Positions 39,113-52,926 of a DNA stretch of 64,000 nt are shown one piece after another (position 1 is the stretch's first letter; every line of letters begins with the position of its first letter). The notes beneath the pieces are model-generated. The model was not told the origin of the DNA and did no database searches. It saw only the letters and a list, made by a program, of their open reading frames with translations. A program made the translations under genes and the position numbers. Origin of the DNA: Epiperipatus broadwayi (lineage: Eukaryota > Onychophora > Udeonychophora > Euonychophora > Peripatidae). The stretch spans positions 1,738,001 to 1,802,000 of the forward strand of contig JAQFVV010012498.1 of the NCBI GenBank assembly GCA_028023455.1. The letters are read 5' to 3'.

Positions 39113-42100
39113 GCTAATTAGGGACCTGGCTCTTTTAGCTAGCTCAAATCCCAGGGCTGGGAGGTAACAATACCCATCAGGTTGAATGAAGGTAAATGGC
39201 TTAATCTGCGTAGTTGAAATAAGCTGTCACTGCTTTCTATACTTTTCAACTTAAGTTGCAAATATATAAACTTACATCTTTATATCTCTTAAATTAGATC
39301 ATGTGCCATTTAAAATTAGCTACTTTTGAACTACCTCTTTCTACACATTTATTCACTCGATATGCGATCTATTTTCTTATCAAATCTATAGTTTGTCATT
39401 TAAAAGTACGTGTAATATAATTGCTTATTCTGAAAAGCATACTTAACTCACTCTGATATACTGCCAGGAAGGAAACTAGGCCAATATAAGTGATAAGTAT
39501 ATTCATTAATGAGAGACAAATAATTTGCTTTAAAGTAAGAATACAATTTTATTAATATTCTGTCTAATTAAATATTGAAAAAAAAAAGAAAAGAAAAATA
39601 TATATAATTTATATATCAAATGATAACGTAAAAGACAAAAAATGAAATTAGTTAAATATAAAAGAACATATAATTAAACAGTGTGTGTAAGAATGCATTT
39701 ATACATTGCAAATTATATTATATAATTTTACATACTGATTAAACTTTTAGAGAGTAATGATAGGCAATTTTCAGTTCTTTTAAGACAGTAAAATTAGTCA
39801 TATTTACCTTGAAGTATCTGGAATTTTTAATATGGATAAGTTTATTTCCACATAAGCTTGTTTCAATGATCCAAACCAAATCTATGTATTCTTTTATTGT
39901 CAAAGAATAAAACAAAAATTTTCTGCTAATAATAAATGTCCGGCACGACCATCTATTTTGTGGTATTGCTTGAATAGAGAAAATAATGATGTCTTATTGG
40001 AAACTTTCTTCATGTATATGGTTCAAGTTTCCTTTCTTACTGGATTATTTTAGCAGTATATTGGTAGGGTCCTTTGAGTTCTTGGATGGGCAGGCATTAA
40101 ACAAGAACAGCTACATATTTGGAGCATAGCACGATGACCTTACAAGTATTTGTTTTACTCCTGCATTACAATTGTAGTGATGGTATAAGTTGCTATTGCT
40201 AAATCCATTTTTTTCTTGAGATGGTTGATTGAATGATTTTTAATATTTCGTTTTATAATACGAGCATAGCCATATCAGTAAACTTAGCAAAAAAAATATA
40301 TTAATATAACATTTTAGCTCAAAAACATTCTTGTTTGCTCCGATCTTTCTTTCTAACCAATTAATTTCTCAAATTCATTTTGTTTCCCAAAATAGTTTAT
40401 CAACATTCATGATCTCTATTTCTTAGGCATGCTTTTAACATTTTTTTTTCTGCTGTACATTTACTTAAGATTTCCTGGAATTTTGAGTGACTAAGTAATG
40501 GAACAAAAGACACAAAATTGCCTCAGGGTATATATATATATATCAAAGTTTTTTCATTACTCTCATTAAAATACCATGTACAATAAAACTAAAGAAAAAT
40601 ATACATCTAAAATGAATAATAATACAAAATTTTTTTTTATATATTTGCGTATAACTGCATTCCCACAATTTATTAACATATTTTTATGAATGTATTTTAA
40701 AACAAATAACTATAACTATATACATCCTTCTCCCTCTTTTTTTTTTCTGTAAATAATAAAAAAAAAACTTTCAACTTTATCTCTCTCTTCGATGGATATA
40801 TCTAATTCTTTATTTATATAATTGCACACTGAATCTAATTTATTGGACTCACGCTGATCTAGGCAGTTGGGAGATCTTATTTAACTTCCTTGTAACAGGG
40901 TTTGAACCTGGCTACTGTTAAAATATATATTTGAAAAATTTTTCTTCAAGATGTTGAAATTATGCCAGTCATCAACACAAACAAAACAACACTCATATTA
41001 ATACTAACAAATTAATATCCTGATGTTAAAGCAGTAAAATTTAGTATTGCAGCCTTTTCTGTAAATCAATCTATTTTAATATGGCCAAACATTAACCAAA
41101 ATAGAATTATAACTCATTTTAAAAATATATTATAAAAAACCCTTATATCAAAATATTTAATTAATAAGCTATTGCAATTTGAAAATATGTAAACAAAAAT
41201 GTGAAGATTTGTTAGTTCCAATCATATTAACATAATTCAAAATATATTTACATTTTCAAAGGGTAAAATATTTTGATGTAAAATTTCTTGGACAAAGTTT
41301 ATTAATGAATGACATTTTGAATGTGTTTTGGTTTGTCTTTACTCCCAATGCAATAGGCTAATTTTTAGAAAAGATTACATTAACATTAAATTTGTATAAA
41401 AATGCTTAGTTGAAACATTTGTGTATATGTTGGGTATTATTTTAAGACATCTGCTGTAGATTTTGAGAAATGTATCAATTTTTCAGAGTCATTTGTCAAT
41501 TTTTTTTTGCATAGCATGACAACCAAATAATATTTCACAGGAAGTAACTGAAAATAACATCTCCCCAAATTTGTGTAGATATTTTCAAAATATGTTAATT
41601 TATATATATATATATATAAATCAATATGGACAAGAAAACTATAAAACTATACACTAATATTAAATGAGAATTAAAGAGTATATTTGGGCTAGGGATAATC
41701 TTTAATTTTATAAATAATTAGTAAAAATCCTTAATATATTTCTATAAAATAGTTCATGTCAGAGTTGTAAGTAAAAAAAATTGACCTTTGTAATCAAATT
41801 GTAGTAAATTGTTCTCTATATAATATTAAACAAATGATGAAGATATGTGTGATTGTTTTCTGGGTCAACTGATGAGTGCTGATTTAACATGAATGTGCAT
41901 TTTGAAGAATCATTTATTTTTTTCATATCTTTAGTCATATAATTTAGAAATATGCAATGAAATGGAAGTTTTATAGTACATATAAGCTCTCATTATGGTA
42001 TTTAAAATAGTATGAAGTTATTAAGAGTTTGGTTATAGAATCAAACTCAGTTAGTTATTATTATTTTTAAAAGTAAACAAATGCTTTATCTAAATAATGT

Positions 42101-42584
42101 TTCATTGTTATTAATATTTGAAATAATAAAATGTAAGGTAATACAACATTATTTAAAAACTGGTCAATGCTGAATTTGTAGCTAAAGGAATAGGTTTGCA
42201 TTTCAAGAGGTGTTAGTACTAGAAGAACGGTTGTTTAAAGAAACATTTGATTTTTTATTATTATTACTTCTGTACCTACTAAAAAAGTAGGCAGTCATTC
42301 TTTTTCTGTTCATTGAAAAGAACAAAAAACTTATTTAAGTTATTGCTAAACAAAAAAAAATGAAAATTTAAGAAGAAATATAATTTGGATTTAGAGCTGA
42401 CTGGAATTAGCTGTCAATTGCCATTACACCAAGGCATTTCAAAAGAAAGAATAACAAAAACTCAAAACAAAGTCTGATATCAACAAGTGAAATCATCATT
42501 TTCCTACTCATTAAAAATCAGATCACCTCGAAATATCACTATATCAACTGGGAATTCATCATTCTTCCAAACTTTGGGTCATAA
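39113..42584. other. AT-rich spacer with a few GC-richer patches
   Basis: The patches at about 39113-39240 and 39930-40200 have more G and C but no frame or domain I recognise; they may be old mobile-element sequence. The first continues the locus into which the LINE inserted. Short TA runs occur near 40530 and 41602. Confidence 0.45.
40852..40915 (+). repeat. weak tRNA-like (SINE head) candidate
   Basis: An A-box-like TAGGCAGTTGG is followed ~27 bases later by a B-box-like GGTTTGAACCT inside CAGGGTTTGAACCTGG. ATCT/AGAT can form a D stem. No acceptor stem is clear, so this is a guess at a decayed tRNA-derived SINE. Confidence 0.25.
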
Positions 42585-42664
42585 ATGGAAAACCTTAAGA
42601 AAAAGGAAAAATGGAGAAGACTCTATGAAAGACCTATGTGCATTAAAAATGATATAATTCGATT
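42585..42664 (+). CDS. candidate first coding exon
   Basis: ATG at 42585, right after an in-frame TAA, opens 26 codons (KKKEKWRRLYERPMCIKN and so on). It ends CGA TT before a consensus donor GTAAGT at 42665, in phase 2. Spliced to the 41-nt candidate exon at 45363, the frame stays open (CGA TT|A TTC CTC). A competing frame in the same patch, FFQTLGHKWKTLRKRKNGED, is also open for ~55 codons but hits TAA before the donor. The patch (about 42460-42665) is GC-richer than its surroundings. The protein is not recognised. Confidence 0.25.
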
Positions 42665-44405
42665 GTAAGTTAATATATAACTTTTTTTCTTTACAACATT
42701 GTTAAATAAGTCAATTCTCATGAGGTAATTGAAATTTAATTTATTATTATTATAATTAACATTTTTTTTTGCGATAAACATATAGAATTTTAAATAACTA
42801 AATTATTTGTGTATTTAATATATGACAAAAGGATTAGTGAGAATAAAATTTATATTGTTAATACTAAATTTGTTTTTATAAACTATTTCCAAGATTGGTT
42901 GAATGAGTTTAGATTTTTTTTTATGTTGAAACATAAGTATTGTTAAGATACATAATTTAAAACAAGACTGCACTAACTTAGATGGTATCTTATAGACATA
43001 CTCGATTGCAAATGAATATTTTATTTTATTTATTCTTAGCACAGGAATATGCAGGTTGTTTATATTAGACAAAAAATGTAAATAACCATTGACTTTTGAA
43101 ATGTATGTGTTTATTTTGGAAAATATTTTGAAAGTAACTGTTGAAGAGTTGTTATATTAAACTATGTTATTAGTAGAAGCTAAAATATTTATGTAATAAG
43201 TATTAGGATTTTATGAATAGAAAATAATAATTTAATCAATCACATGGAAACATATATATATATATGAGAATAATTTCATTTATAAATTATTATTAATAAA
43301 GTAACATTTTTTCCCTAATCCTTATTAATTTATTATATTTTGATCATTTATTGCAATATCAGAAATAATCAGATCTATCTATATATAATGATATATTGAC
43401 ATTTTTTTTTTAAAAAAAAGAAATATTTATTATGAAAATATAAACTTCGTGTGTGAAGGCTAATATTTTGATAAAAATAAATTGTTTATTTTACTTTTAA
43501 AGTTGGACTTAGTATTTTATTTGATTATGAAATGATACCTTCTAAATTAATATGAGGTCATTTAAATATGAGTTACTTGTATTCATTCAATATTCCCTGA
43601 GATATGAATAATGTAAATATTGGAGTTTTATATATTTATTTATTTGCAGAGCAATACTCCAGAATAAATCCATTAAAAATAATGCCATTCTAATATGACA
43701 ATACATATAATATTCATGATCTTGATTCTGATTGATAATTAAATATTCAGTTTATGTGAATAGTCTTATGTAAAACTAGTGACCTGATTCAAGTGGCATA
43801 ATTAGAAGATATCAGCATCATTATCTAAATGCATCTCATGATATTTTATCACTGAGAATAAATGATTAGATATGATAGACTTTGTTATATATATTTCTGT
43901 ATAATTGGGTATATGCATAGGACTATGTACAACCTATGTTTTCCATGTCTATTAATGCCAATATTATTATAATATATATATGTCTGTCTAATATATATAG
44001 TAAGAGATAGCTTACAACTAGCCTACATATATAACACAATTTCTTTCACAATGATTGAATCCAGACCAAGTGGTAGGCAAATAAAATATGTTATATATTT
44101 GCTTATACAAATGTAGTACATCCATATATAAACATACAGATAAACTAATGTGTTTGAGAAAGTAATTTTTATTTTTTTTATCTATTGTGAGAAAGCAAAC
44201 AAATTTGCTATACACATGAAATATATATGCATATAGACTAATATGTTCATCTATTGGTGGAAATTAATTGTCTTTCTTTTATTCATTTAATTTCATTAAT
44301 TAAAAATACTAATTGATTGACGTATAAAACAGACATAATTAAAGATTAAAATTTATATGAGGTCAAAATTGTTGTTAAATGATCGAGTTTGGAATAATGA
44401 AAATT

Positions 44406-44406
44406 A

Positions 44407-44457
<51 letters not shown>
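44406..44457. repeat. (AAT)n microsatellite
   Basis: About 17 uninterrupted AAT units. Confidence 0.97.
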
Positions 44458-45362
44458 TTGATTTTTTTTTAAGTTTTTTAGCAAGCACATGACAAGAGAG
44501 CGATTCTCTTTACTTTTTTTTTTTTATTAAAATGGCAGAACTGTTCAGATGTAAAAATAAAAAGTTTTTTATTGTAAAAATAATTCAAGGTTGTTTTTTT
44601 TAACTTGGATTGAAGAAAACTGGAAAGTTAAATTTTAAGTTATAGTTAGCAAGAAACTAATGACTTAATTTATTCTGCAAACTGGAATTAATTATTATAT
44701 AAATGATGGAAAAGAAATTTGAAACTACTAAAAATTAACTGTTGTTTTTAAAAGCTATTTTTATATATATTGAAGCCATGTCATAAATATCAGTTTATAA
44801 CAGGAATGAGTACAATGTATTCGGGGTAAAAAAACAGTACTGTAGAACTTTCCTAAGCTAATTCAATGTCATTATGGAATTATGAAATTATGGAGTTTGT
44901 GAAATTATGAAATTATAATATTTCACAATCAAAATGTCTATCTAAAGAATGCTGGTGTACAGCCATCTTCCATGGATTTATATATGGTCAGGAGAGATAT
45001 TACATATGCATTTGTTTCAATCAAGGAGCATGAAATATATAAATAACAACAGAGTTGGTGAACAGGAACATTAACCATGGATATTGAGATTGCTTGTTTC
45101 CTCAAGATAAATTATATATTTGATTCATGTAATGATTATTTTTTTTTTTGCTTTTGTCATTATTTTTTTTATTTAAAAGTTTTATATATTGTAATTTTTT
45201 TTTGAATTGTGTATTCAAGATTCATTTCTTTTCAAATTCAATCATTTGCAATTTAAAAGTGGGAAGCAGTGGATGGATAGATATGATATGTTGAAATATT
45301 TTAAAAAAGGAATCCTCTACTACTAATATGTATTATTTTTTTTAATAAAAGTAAATTTTCAG

Positions 45363-45403
45363 ATTCCTCTCAACATTGATCCATCAAGACGACCTCACCT
45401 CAA
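45363..45403 (+). CDS. candidate 41-nt microexon
   Basis: TACTAAT at about 45318 is branch-point-like, the acceptor TTTTCAG ends at 45362, and a consensus donor GTAAGT starts at 45404. The 41 bases between are distinctly GC-richer than their surroundings. Two frames are open: one gives IPLNIDPSRRPHL, the other FLSTLIHQDDLTS and is the one compatible with the exon ending at 42664. The set of good splice signals around a compositionally distinct island is the main evidence. The gene is not recognised. Confidence 0.38.
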
Positions 45404-45619
45404 GTAAGTTTTTTTTTATATATTTAACATTGAGGGCAAAACTTTAGAACAACAAGACTAGAGAATCTACTAATCAGTTTTAATAATATTTATTTGTAAT
45501 TTTGTTTTATTTCTGAATACACAATTAACCCACTGAGTAAATGGTCTTTATTGTATCTGTCATTAATTTCTACTATGACTTACACACACTTTTAAATGGG
45601 AGTGGGGATATATATATAT

Positions 45620-47822
45620 TGTAAAGATCCGGATTTAGTGACTTACGTAAACTGCACTACGGGGCGCCATCTAGGCATTTGAACCTAGAAAAATTTATAA
45701 AGTAGGCAGATACGTAAGTCAAAAAAAAAAATTATTATTATTTTTTTTTTTAAATTTTGATTCCGGTCGTTAGCCCATGTCACTAGCTCAGTGGAATAGC
45801 AGAGATTTAATAAGATAATCTAAGAGTATATATATAAAAAAAGGAATAAAATAAGCCACTGCCAGTAATTAACATACAAACATTTATTTATGCACATATA
45901 TATAAGATTTAAAATTATTTTAGTATTAGTTTTACATTTTAACATTATTTTTAACTTTACCTTAGATTTTAATTTACATTTTAATTTCTATTATATTAGA
46001 AGTTTACATTTTAATTAAGTTCGCACAGATGGGATTATAAAAGCTTGTTATAATAAGTTGCTATAGATCGGTTACATAGATTACACGGTTAAAAACATTC
46101 CAAAGTAAACATAAGCGATCAAAATATAAAATTATTGATTACTGACAATTGCGGAGGGAAATTTATATGTAACCCAATAGTATTCACCATAAGATACTTG
46201 CATTGTCACCAATAACTTAAAAGACATCCGAATAAATACATTTTAGATACTCACCGTAAGGTATCATTATTTATCGAATGTCTATATATTTTGATCAAAT
46301 ATGAAAACGCAAAACATAGTTAACCGATAAACAATCCATGCAAGCATCTATAAACAACTTAAATTTAATGCATTTTTATTTAGGGTCGAGTATGAATACT
46401 ACATAGATTTGCATTGACATTAAAATATTCTATCCCTATTTAACCTTAGGCTAAAATTCGCAGTCAAACTGGCATCAATTCATCTGATACATCGATGTAT
46501 TCAATGTAATAAAATACGGCAGCACAAAAGGTTAAAAGAAGAAATTGCCTCTTATGAGATAGGAATATTACATCTATCTGCAAAGAAGAGCAATAAAACA
46601 AAAAACTCCATAGAAAGGAACTGCGGTATCCGACTTATAATTCCTTCCATAGGCAAACTGAAGTGTGCGGCGTATGAAGCGATTCTGCCCGTGGCGAATC
46701 AATATTACATCTACTAATCACACCAATATATCCAATCCATTGACCCAATCTAACCATGAAACAAATAACCTAAGATTACCCTCCCCTAATATAACTTTAC
46801 AAATCTATACAGCCATTCACGCCCGACTTAAGTTTAACATTTCTATAATTAATTTAACGGAAAACAAAAATCATAATAAAACTTAAAAGAACAAAAAATA
46901 AATAAATGGAAATGATTTTACAAAATAAATACATTAAATAAAATTATAACTAATTAATAAATAATGTTGGTCAGATAGAATAATATTGCAATCATTTAAA
47001 TCTGGAAAAGTTTTTAATTTACTGTTCATAAATTTTAAAGTTCTTACGGTTATTTAAATAGTTCATCTTCATATATTCCTTGCCGTTTGAACGTGAATTC
47101 CCACGTCGTCCGAAAATTGGTATCCTGTTGGCCGATTTATTTATCCATCCGGAGATTTTTTAGTGTAGTTGGTCCTCAATGTAGAAACGATGGCTCATTT
47201 TTCTTCCTTTCTTAACAGAACTGAAGGGATTGAAGCTGTGCGTCTTTTTCAATCCCCTCAGCACTAACACCTAGCTGTTACATCGTAATAATCATCAATA
47301 ACTAGTCACTAATTAATAATTTCCAAATTTTCCTTTTATATTAATGTGAAGGATTGAATTTACATTACGTCACCGATGCGATGATCCTTTCGCTGCGGTC
47401 CGATTCCATAGGGATTTCTTCTTATTTGCTAACAGTTTCTATTGTTTTCTTAGCTGACCCGTGTTTTTATATTTAAATGCCGAAGGCTGGTTTACATTTA
47501 ACTAATTAACAATCATTTCCATTTCTGATTAATTAACCTGTTTTCCAAATCAAAAATATATTTAAAGATAAATTTAAAGATATAATTTCATCTCCAAATC
47601 TTTTTAAAATTTAGTTTTAAAATACTTTTTCTTTAATAAATTTTTATTTTAATAATTTTTTCATTATCTGTGCGATTTAATATATAAGAGTTTAAGTTGA
47701 TATTTAATTTCAATTTTTAATTCTTAAAGAAAATTTTTAAATGCGAACTTTTTAATTTACTTTCATGTTTAATAAATAAAAATAAAAAAACAACAATGTA
47801 ACGAACGTCTGTGCTCGTTACA
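45620..47822. mobile_element. 2.2-kb TG...CA element in a TA tract (candidate solo LTR)
   Basis: It begins TGTAAAGATCCGG immediately after (TA)n and ends GCTCGTTACA immediately before ATATAT. The ends share TGTAA/TTACA. Its base composition is clearly less AT-biased than the flanks. Near the left end GACTTACGTA (45640-45649) and TACGTAAGTC (45711-45720) form an inverted pair around a GC-rich core. The last 26 bp are a hairpin, TGTAACGA/TCGTTACA (47797-47822). TATAAAAG occurs at about 46036 (+) and AATAAA near 47771 (+). No coding domain was found; the open frame at 46665-46886 is not credible. A solo LTR is the best guess, but orientation is unresolved. Confidence 0.55.
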
Positions 47823-48499
47823 ATATATTTTATTAAAAAAAATAGTTATAATTATAATATATTTACCCTAGCCTAAAAATATCATTATATTAATTATATT
47901 AATGGGGTAATTTTATAATTAGTGAACTTTCATTATGCTTTTCTTTTTTGTTATTTCATGTATATATTTAATGAATTATATAGTATAATTTTGTATATAA
48001 TATACTTCAAATTATTTTGTTTTTGTTATATGAAGCCATCAAGATGATAGGAAAACCATTCTTGATAACCGAATATTTATCTATTTTATTATTTTTTGTT
48101 TGTAAATATTTATTTTATATGTTGTTAATAAATTAAGTTGTTTAAATCAATCTGATCTCTGTTTAATCATCACCATCATCACTGTGCATTGATACCACTA
48201 GATGTTTGATCATCATCATTACATTATGAATTTGCACCATTAAAGTTTGATGATGATCATCATCATTATGTATTGCTCCGGTAAATAATTGATCATCATC
48301 AATATTTTTGTATATCTATGCTTATATATAGGCATATTTGGTTTATAATTGAGTAGGTTCATCTCTGAAGAGAGTTGACTGCAAGAACTCCCTGAGTTTG
48401 AATTCCATGGTGTAATAGGGCCTAAAAAGGGAGGTGTAATGAATATGCACTGATCTAGATTATATTGAAATATCATTAGTAAATTATAAATTAGTTTAT

Positions 48500-48980
48500 T
48501 GAAAGTAGATGTGACTTGGAACTAGGCACTTCATAGTGACATCTTTAGCATTCTATTCGAATGCCTAGGTCTGACAGTAGTGAGATGTGTTCCCTTTGTT
48601 AGATGCCATTCTTGATTCAGTAACATCTGACACAAACAAATGTGTCATGAATCATGAATTTTGGATATGACTTGTTGTACGTTGGTTGACACATGGTGTT
48701 CAAGTCATCCAACTGTTGAGTCATATTCACATCATTGTATGGTGTGCCCTGCAGTTCTGGTATATCTGGCACCATCAACATTGGGGCAGCGTATATATAT
48801 ATATATATATATATGAAGATAAATTATAATATGACATCCCATATGTCTTACTTGAAAAAAGTGAAATAGAAGTTTTAAAAATTGCATTCAAAGTGAGAGA
48901 CCTTGGTCTGACTTCTGGGCTAGTGGATGGTTGCAACATGATTAAGCTATGAGGAAGAATGCATTGATAAGAACAAAACT
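48500..48980. other. GC-richer island open on both strands (probable repeat remnant)
   Basis: On the minus strand 54 codons from ATG (about 48772) include MVPDIPELQGTPYNDVNM and end in TGA near 48610. On the plus strand the same patch is open through MTCCTLVDTWCSSHPTVE and CPAVLVYLAPSTLGQ. A (TA)n run interrupts the island, and another minus-strand frame (48775-48993) lies beyond it. The lack of splice sites and the embedded microsatellite favour a mobile-element remnant over a host exon. The family is not recognised. Confidence 0.35.
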
Positions 48981-49679
48981 TGAAAATATACATATATTTG
49001 TCAGGGCATTTGTCTTTTTATTAATTGAAAATTTATGCATTGCAAATTTGTAAGATTTGATTGGTAAAAAATATTTATCAATTACATATGTAAAGTCATG
49101 AAAATTTTTTTATATTGTCATACATCTGTTTCATTGGATGTTATAATGAGGACATTTATTATTGATATATATATATATATATTACTTAAATATGAATATT
49201 AAAGAATTAATATATTAAATAACTTATATGTATATGACTGTTTGCTAAAACATTTGATTTCCAAAATCAAATTAATTGTAATTAAAATATATAAGCAGAC
49301 AAGTAAAATTGTCATTTCTCAATAGATAATCAGGAATTTCAAGTTTTTAGATTATTTTTTTGAAATACACGAAAAAGAAGAGAGTTGGTCAAGAAACATT
49401 TATCCCCAGAAATAGTTGAAGATTTACTACAAATCTAAATGAATGGTTGCAATTCTGGAAGATTTAATTGGTTACAAATATTTATTAAATATATTTGTTA
49501 ATTTATTACATTTATAAAATAGAAAATCATATAACATTATAATACTAGCCAAAACAACAAAATTTTGCTAAAATTCTTTTCAAGTGAAATTCAATAAAAT
49601 ACAAATAACATATAATTTTGTTGATTTTGTAATATTATATGATTTTCTATTTTATTCTTTCTAGTATAGTGTTAGGCAG

Positions 49680-49726
<47 letters not shown>

Positions 49727-51114
49727 GATAATCAATTATATATGAGATACTTGGGTAAAGAATTTAAAAATAAGAAAAATAATGGTAAAAAATCATTTAA
49801 AGACAAAATTCAAAAGATCACAAAATTATATCTAAAATTGTAAATGTGGATATTATATTTGTTTAAATATATGTAAATAATTTTAATTTGAAAGAGGAGA
49901 AACAAATTATTATTTTTTTTTGAATTTTTAAAAAATGTATTTTGTGGTAAACTTTCTTAATATAATTAATTAAGAAATGAAGAATGTGAGAGCAACTTCA
50001 AAGGAAGGTTTTGATATGACAGATAATAAGCAAATGAACCAATTAACACATCTGAACAATAGAAAACAATTATAAACATATTTATAAAAAAGCAAATGTA
50101 TTTTCAAAAATATAAATTTATATAAAAGACTGAGAAAAAGATATTTATAACAGTTTTAATTGAAGTTGGAATTAAAATTAATTAGTTTAATAAAAGAATA
50201 ATAAATATCTTGTACTTCAATTAATGACATAGAACCAATATTATATTAATAGAAAGAAAATATATATCAAATACATATAAATATTTATCATAAAATCACA
50301 ATACTCTGTCCAGATAGCTAACACACTCTTCTTCTTTGCCTTATTTTGATTAGTGAAATTATTATTGTAATTTGTACTTTTGAGTTTGCACTCTAGATAG
50401 TTATTATCATCATTATCATTGGCATCTCTTCCATTTAAATATATTTCTTTCTCTGGTATTATCTCATTAATAAATATATTTAGATGTTAATCTACCAATT
50501 TATTCACTTACATTTCATACATTAATGTGTGACTATATACATAAAGGCACTTTTAGTATTACCTCTCCAATTTATTACATTACATTTGGTGTTCAACATA
50601 GAATATAAATACATAAGTTCATTCTGAAAACAAAATAATCCAAGATTCATATGATAAAACATTCTGATAATATTGTATATCCAGAATTCAAAGGGATTCA
50701 TAACTTTACATACCTGAAGATATTTTATTTATATTACATATATAGAGATCACTAGTAAAGAAATAAATTTAGAAGTATAAATAAATATTATCATGGTATT
50801 TTATTAACTTTTGAACATCTCTTGTAATTTTATGCATTAATAGGCATCCATATTAAATATATAATATGTCTAATGCTACATTTCTATGACATTTTCCTTC
50901 TAATTTACTGAAATCTTAAAATCACATTGAAACAAAATATTATTATTACACCATTTTATTTGAAATAAAATTTTTTTTGCAGATATTTTTCAGTATATTA
51001 ATTACATTTAAGAAAAATCTTAGAATAAAAAAAAAATTTTTATTAAATGCTTTAGTTTAAATTACAATCTATTTGCTTGTTTGCAAACATTTGTAATCAC
51101 TTTTATTTAAGTTA

Positions 51115-51600
51115 GAATAAAATTTTAAAATCAAGTATTGAAATTTGGCACATTTTTTCTAAATCACTATATTTTAGCTAGGTGACTTAGTTTCTTAGAT
51201 TCAATCCAGTGGATGAAGTAAATTTTGAATACTTTGATATAAAATTAGAAGACATTTTAAAAATTTCAAAATGTTTTAAGTAAGGTCTGCAAGAAGGCAC
51301 CAGAGAGAATATTGAAAGCTTGAGTAAAATCACAATAACATTTTAAAATTGAGATTTAATAAATTTAAATTCAATAAAATTTGTTGAAATTAAGTAAGTT
51401 TCTTTTAAATTATTACCAAAGCAATAGGATACTATAATATTTTAGGTATATAACATAATTTCTTAGATATGGGCCACTAGGTGGAGGAAATTGTGAATAT
51501 TTTGATATCAAATTTAAAAGTTCTTAGAACTTCAATATGTTTTAAATAATGCACATCAATTTTTGGTTTCAATTAAAAGCTTGATTTAAGTTAGAATAAA
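51115..51600. repeat. diverged tandem repeat, period about 270 bp
   Basis: Two units share TTTCTTAGAT, CCA(C/G)T(A/G)G(G/A)TG(G/A)A, a GAATA-TTTGATAT motif, AAATTAGAAG-type and TTCAA(A/T)ATGTTTTAA blocks in the same order, at about 51192 and 51461. They are non-coding. Confidence 0.55.
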
Positions 51601-52021
51601 ATAAAATTAGTTTACATTATAGTACTGTTAAGCTTTTTTTTTCAAAAAATTTCAAATAAAAAGAAAAAATGTTAAATACTTTTCAGCAGAAAAGATATAT
51701 TTTAAATTATTTAACATTTTATTATACACATATGACATAAAGAATGTACACATTATTGCAGAAATATCTAGTGATATATACATATAAACTATAAATGTCA
51801 AATTAATTTAAAATAAAATTATACATATTAAGTGAAAGTTTATTTACAATATAGTTTTGGTATACATTTTTTAAAAAAAATATTTCCAATCAAAAGCAAA
51901 AATCTCAAACACTTTATACTTAAAAAGGATGTTTTCATATTTGAAGTCACTTAATGATTTATTATACACAATATGTACACATACTAAATATGATATAATC
52001 ATAAGAGGGATACATATTAAC

Positions 52022-52035
52022 TTATAGCAGAAATG

Positions 52036-52092
<57 letters not shown>
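52022..52092. repeat. (CT)n(TA)n microsatellite
   Basis: A short CT run merges into about 30 TA units. Confidence 0.95.
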
Positions 52093-52095
<3 letters not shown>

Positions 52096-52302
52096 TAATC
52101 AATGTCTGTATTCCAATTATAATAAAATATATATAATTATTCAAAACAATACAATAATTAATACAGTAAAAATATTTTAAAAACAAATATATACCATAAT
52201 TTAATAGAAGTACTTTTGATTATCTATGTAGTCATTATCAACTAGATTCAAATTGTATTACAAAAAACTGTTACAAATGTATACAAAAAGAATTATGTCA
52301 TA

Positions 52303-52450
52303 CATAAATTTTCCAACAATTCATTAATTTTTATATTAGCAGCCTGTCTATTTATCAAATTTTGCTTTCCATTTTTTATTAACATGTCTTTTTTAATTTT
52401 ACGTTTATTATTATTATTTCTTTCAATACACAAAATCTTAACTTTATTAA
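52303..52450 (-). pseudogene. Penelope-like C-terminal fragment
   Basis: On the minus strand this reads ERNNNKRKIKKDM, then LINRQAANIKINELLENL, the same tail as in the 13-kb Penelope-like copy. The GIY-YIG core is missing. It is separated from the larger Penelope-like palindrome by a (TA)n tract and is a distinct, closer relative of the 13-kb copy. Confidence 0.7.
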
Positions 52451-52518
52451 AATTAAATTAAATTATGGTATACATTTGTTTTTAAAATATTTTTTACTCT
52501 ATTAATTATTGTATTGTT

Positions 52519-52522
<4 letters not shown>

Positions 52523-52591
<69 letters not shown>
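52523..52591. repeat. (TA)n microsatellite
   Basis: Two TA runs interrupted by one ATTA. Confidence 0.95.
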
Positions 52592-52594
<3 letters not shown>

Positions 52595-52926
52595 AAATAA
52601 ATAAAATGTCCATTAATTAAAAAACAAAATTGTAAGTATAATTGAAATAATAAATTTAACGGTTTACAAACTATTACAAACAATCCTTAAATCAACAGAA
52701 GTATTTTCAGTTAATTTCTTAAACCTGCATCAACTGCCATTAAATTTAAAAACAAAAATGGAAGCAAATGTCATCAATTCAAATTCCATGAATCTCGTAT
52801 TTTAATGTTAGCAGCTTGTCAATTTATTAAATGCATTTTATTCCTGTTTATAAAAATTGCCTCTTTAATTTTGCTTTTACTATGGTTTCTCTCTTCATGA
52901 AGAACTTTCACATGTTTAAAATCAAA

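Larger units (their letters stand above)
47829..52020. other. AT-rich spacer with scattered low-copy repeats
   Basis: A CATCATCAT-rich cluster occurs at about 48160-48300. (TA)n tracts are at 48791-48815 and 49682-49724. The GC-richer island at 48500-48980 and the degenerate repeat at 51115-51600 are listed separately. No gene was recognised. Confidence 0.5.

Noticed and set aside
46665-46886. 73-codon open frame inside the 2.2-kb TG...CA element
   Set aside because: Asparagine/threonine-rich sequence with no domain; likely chance.
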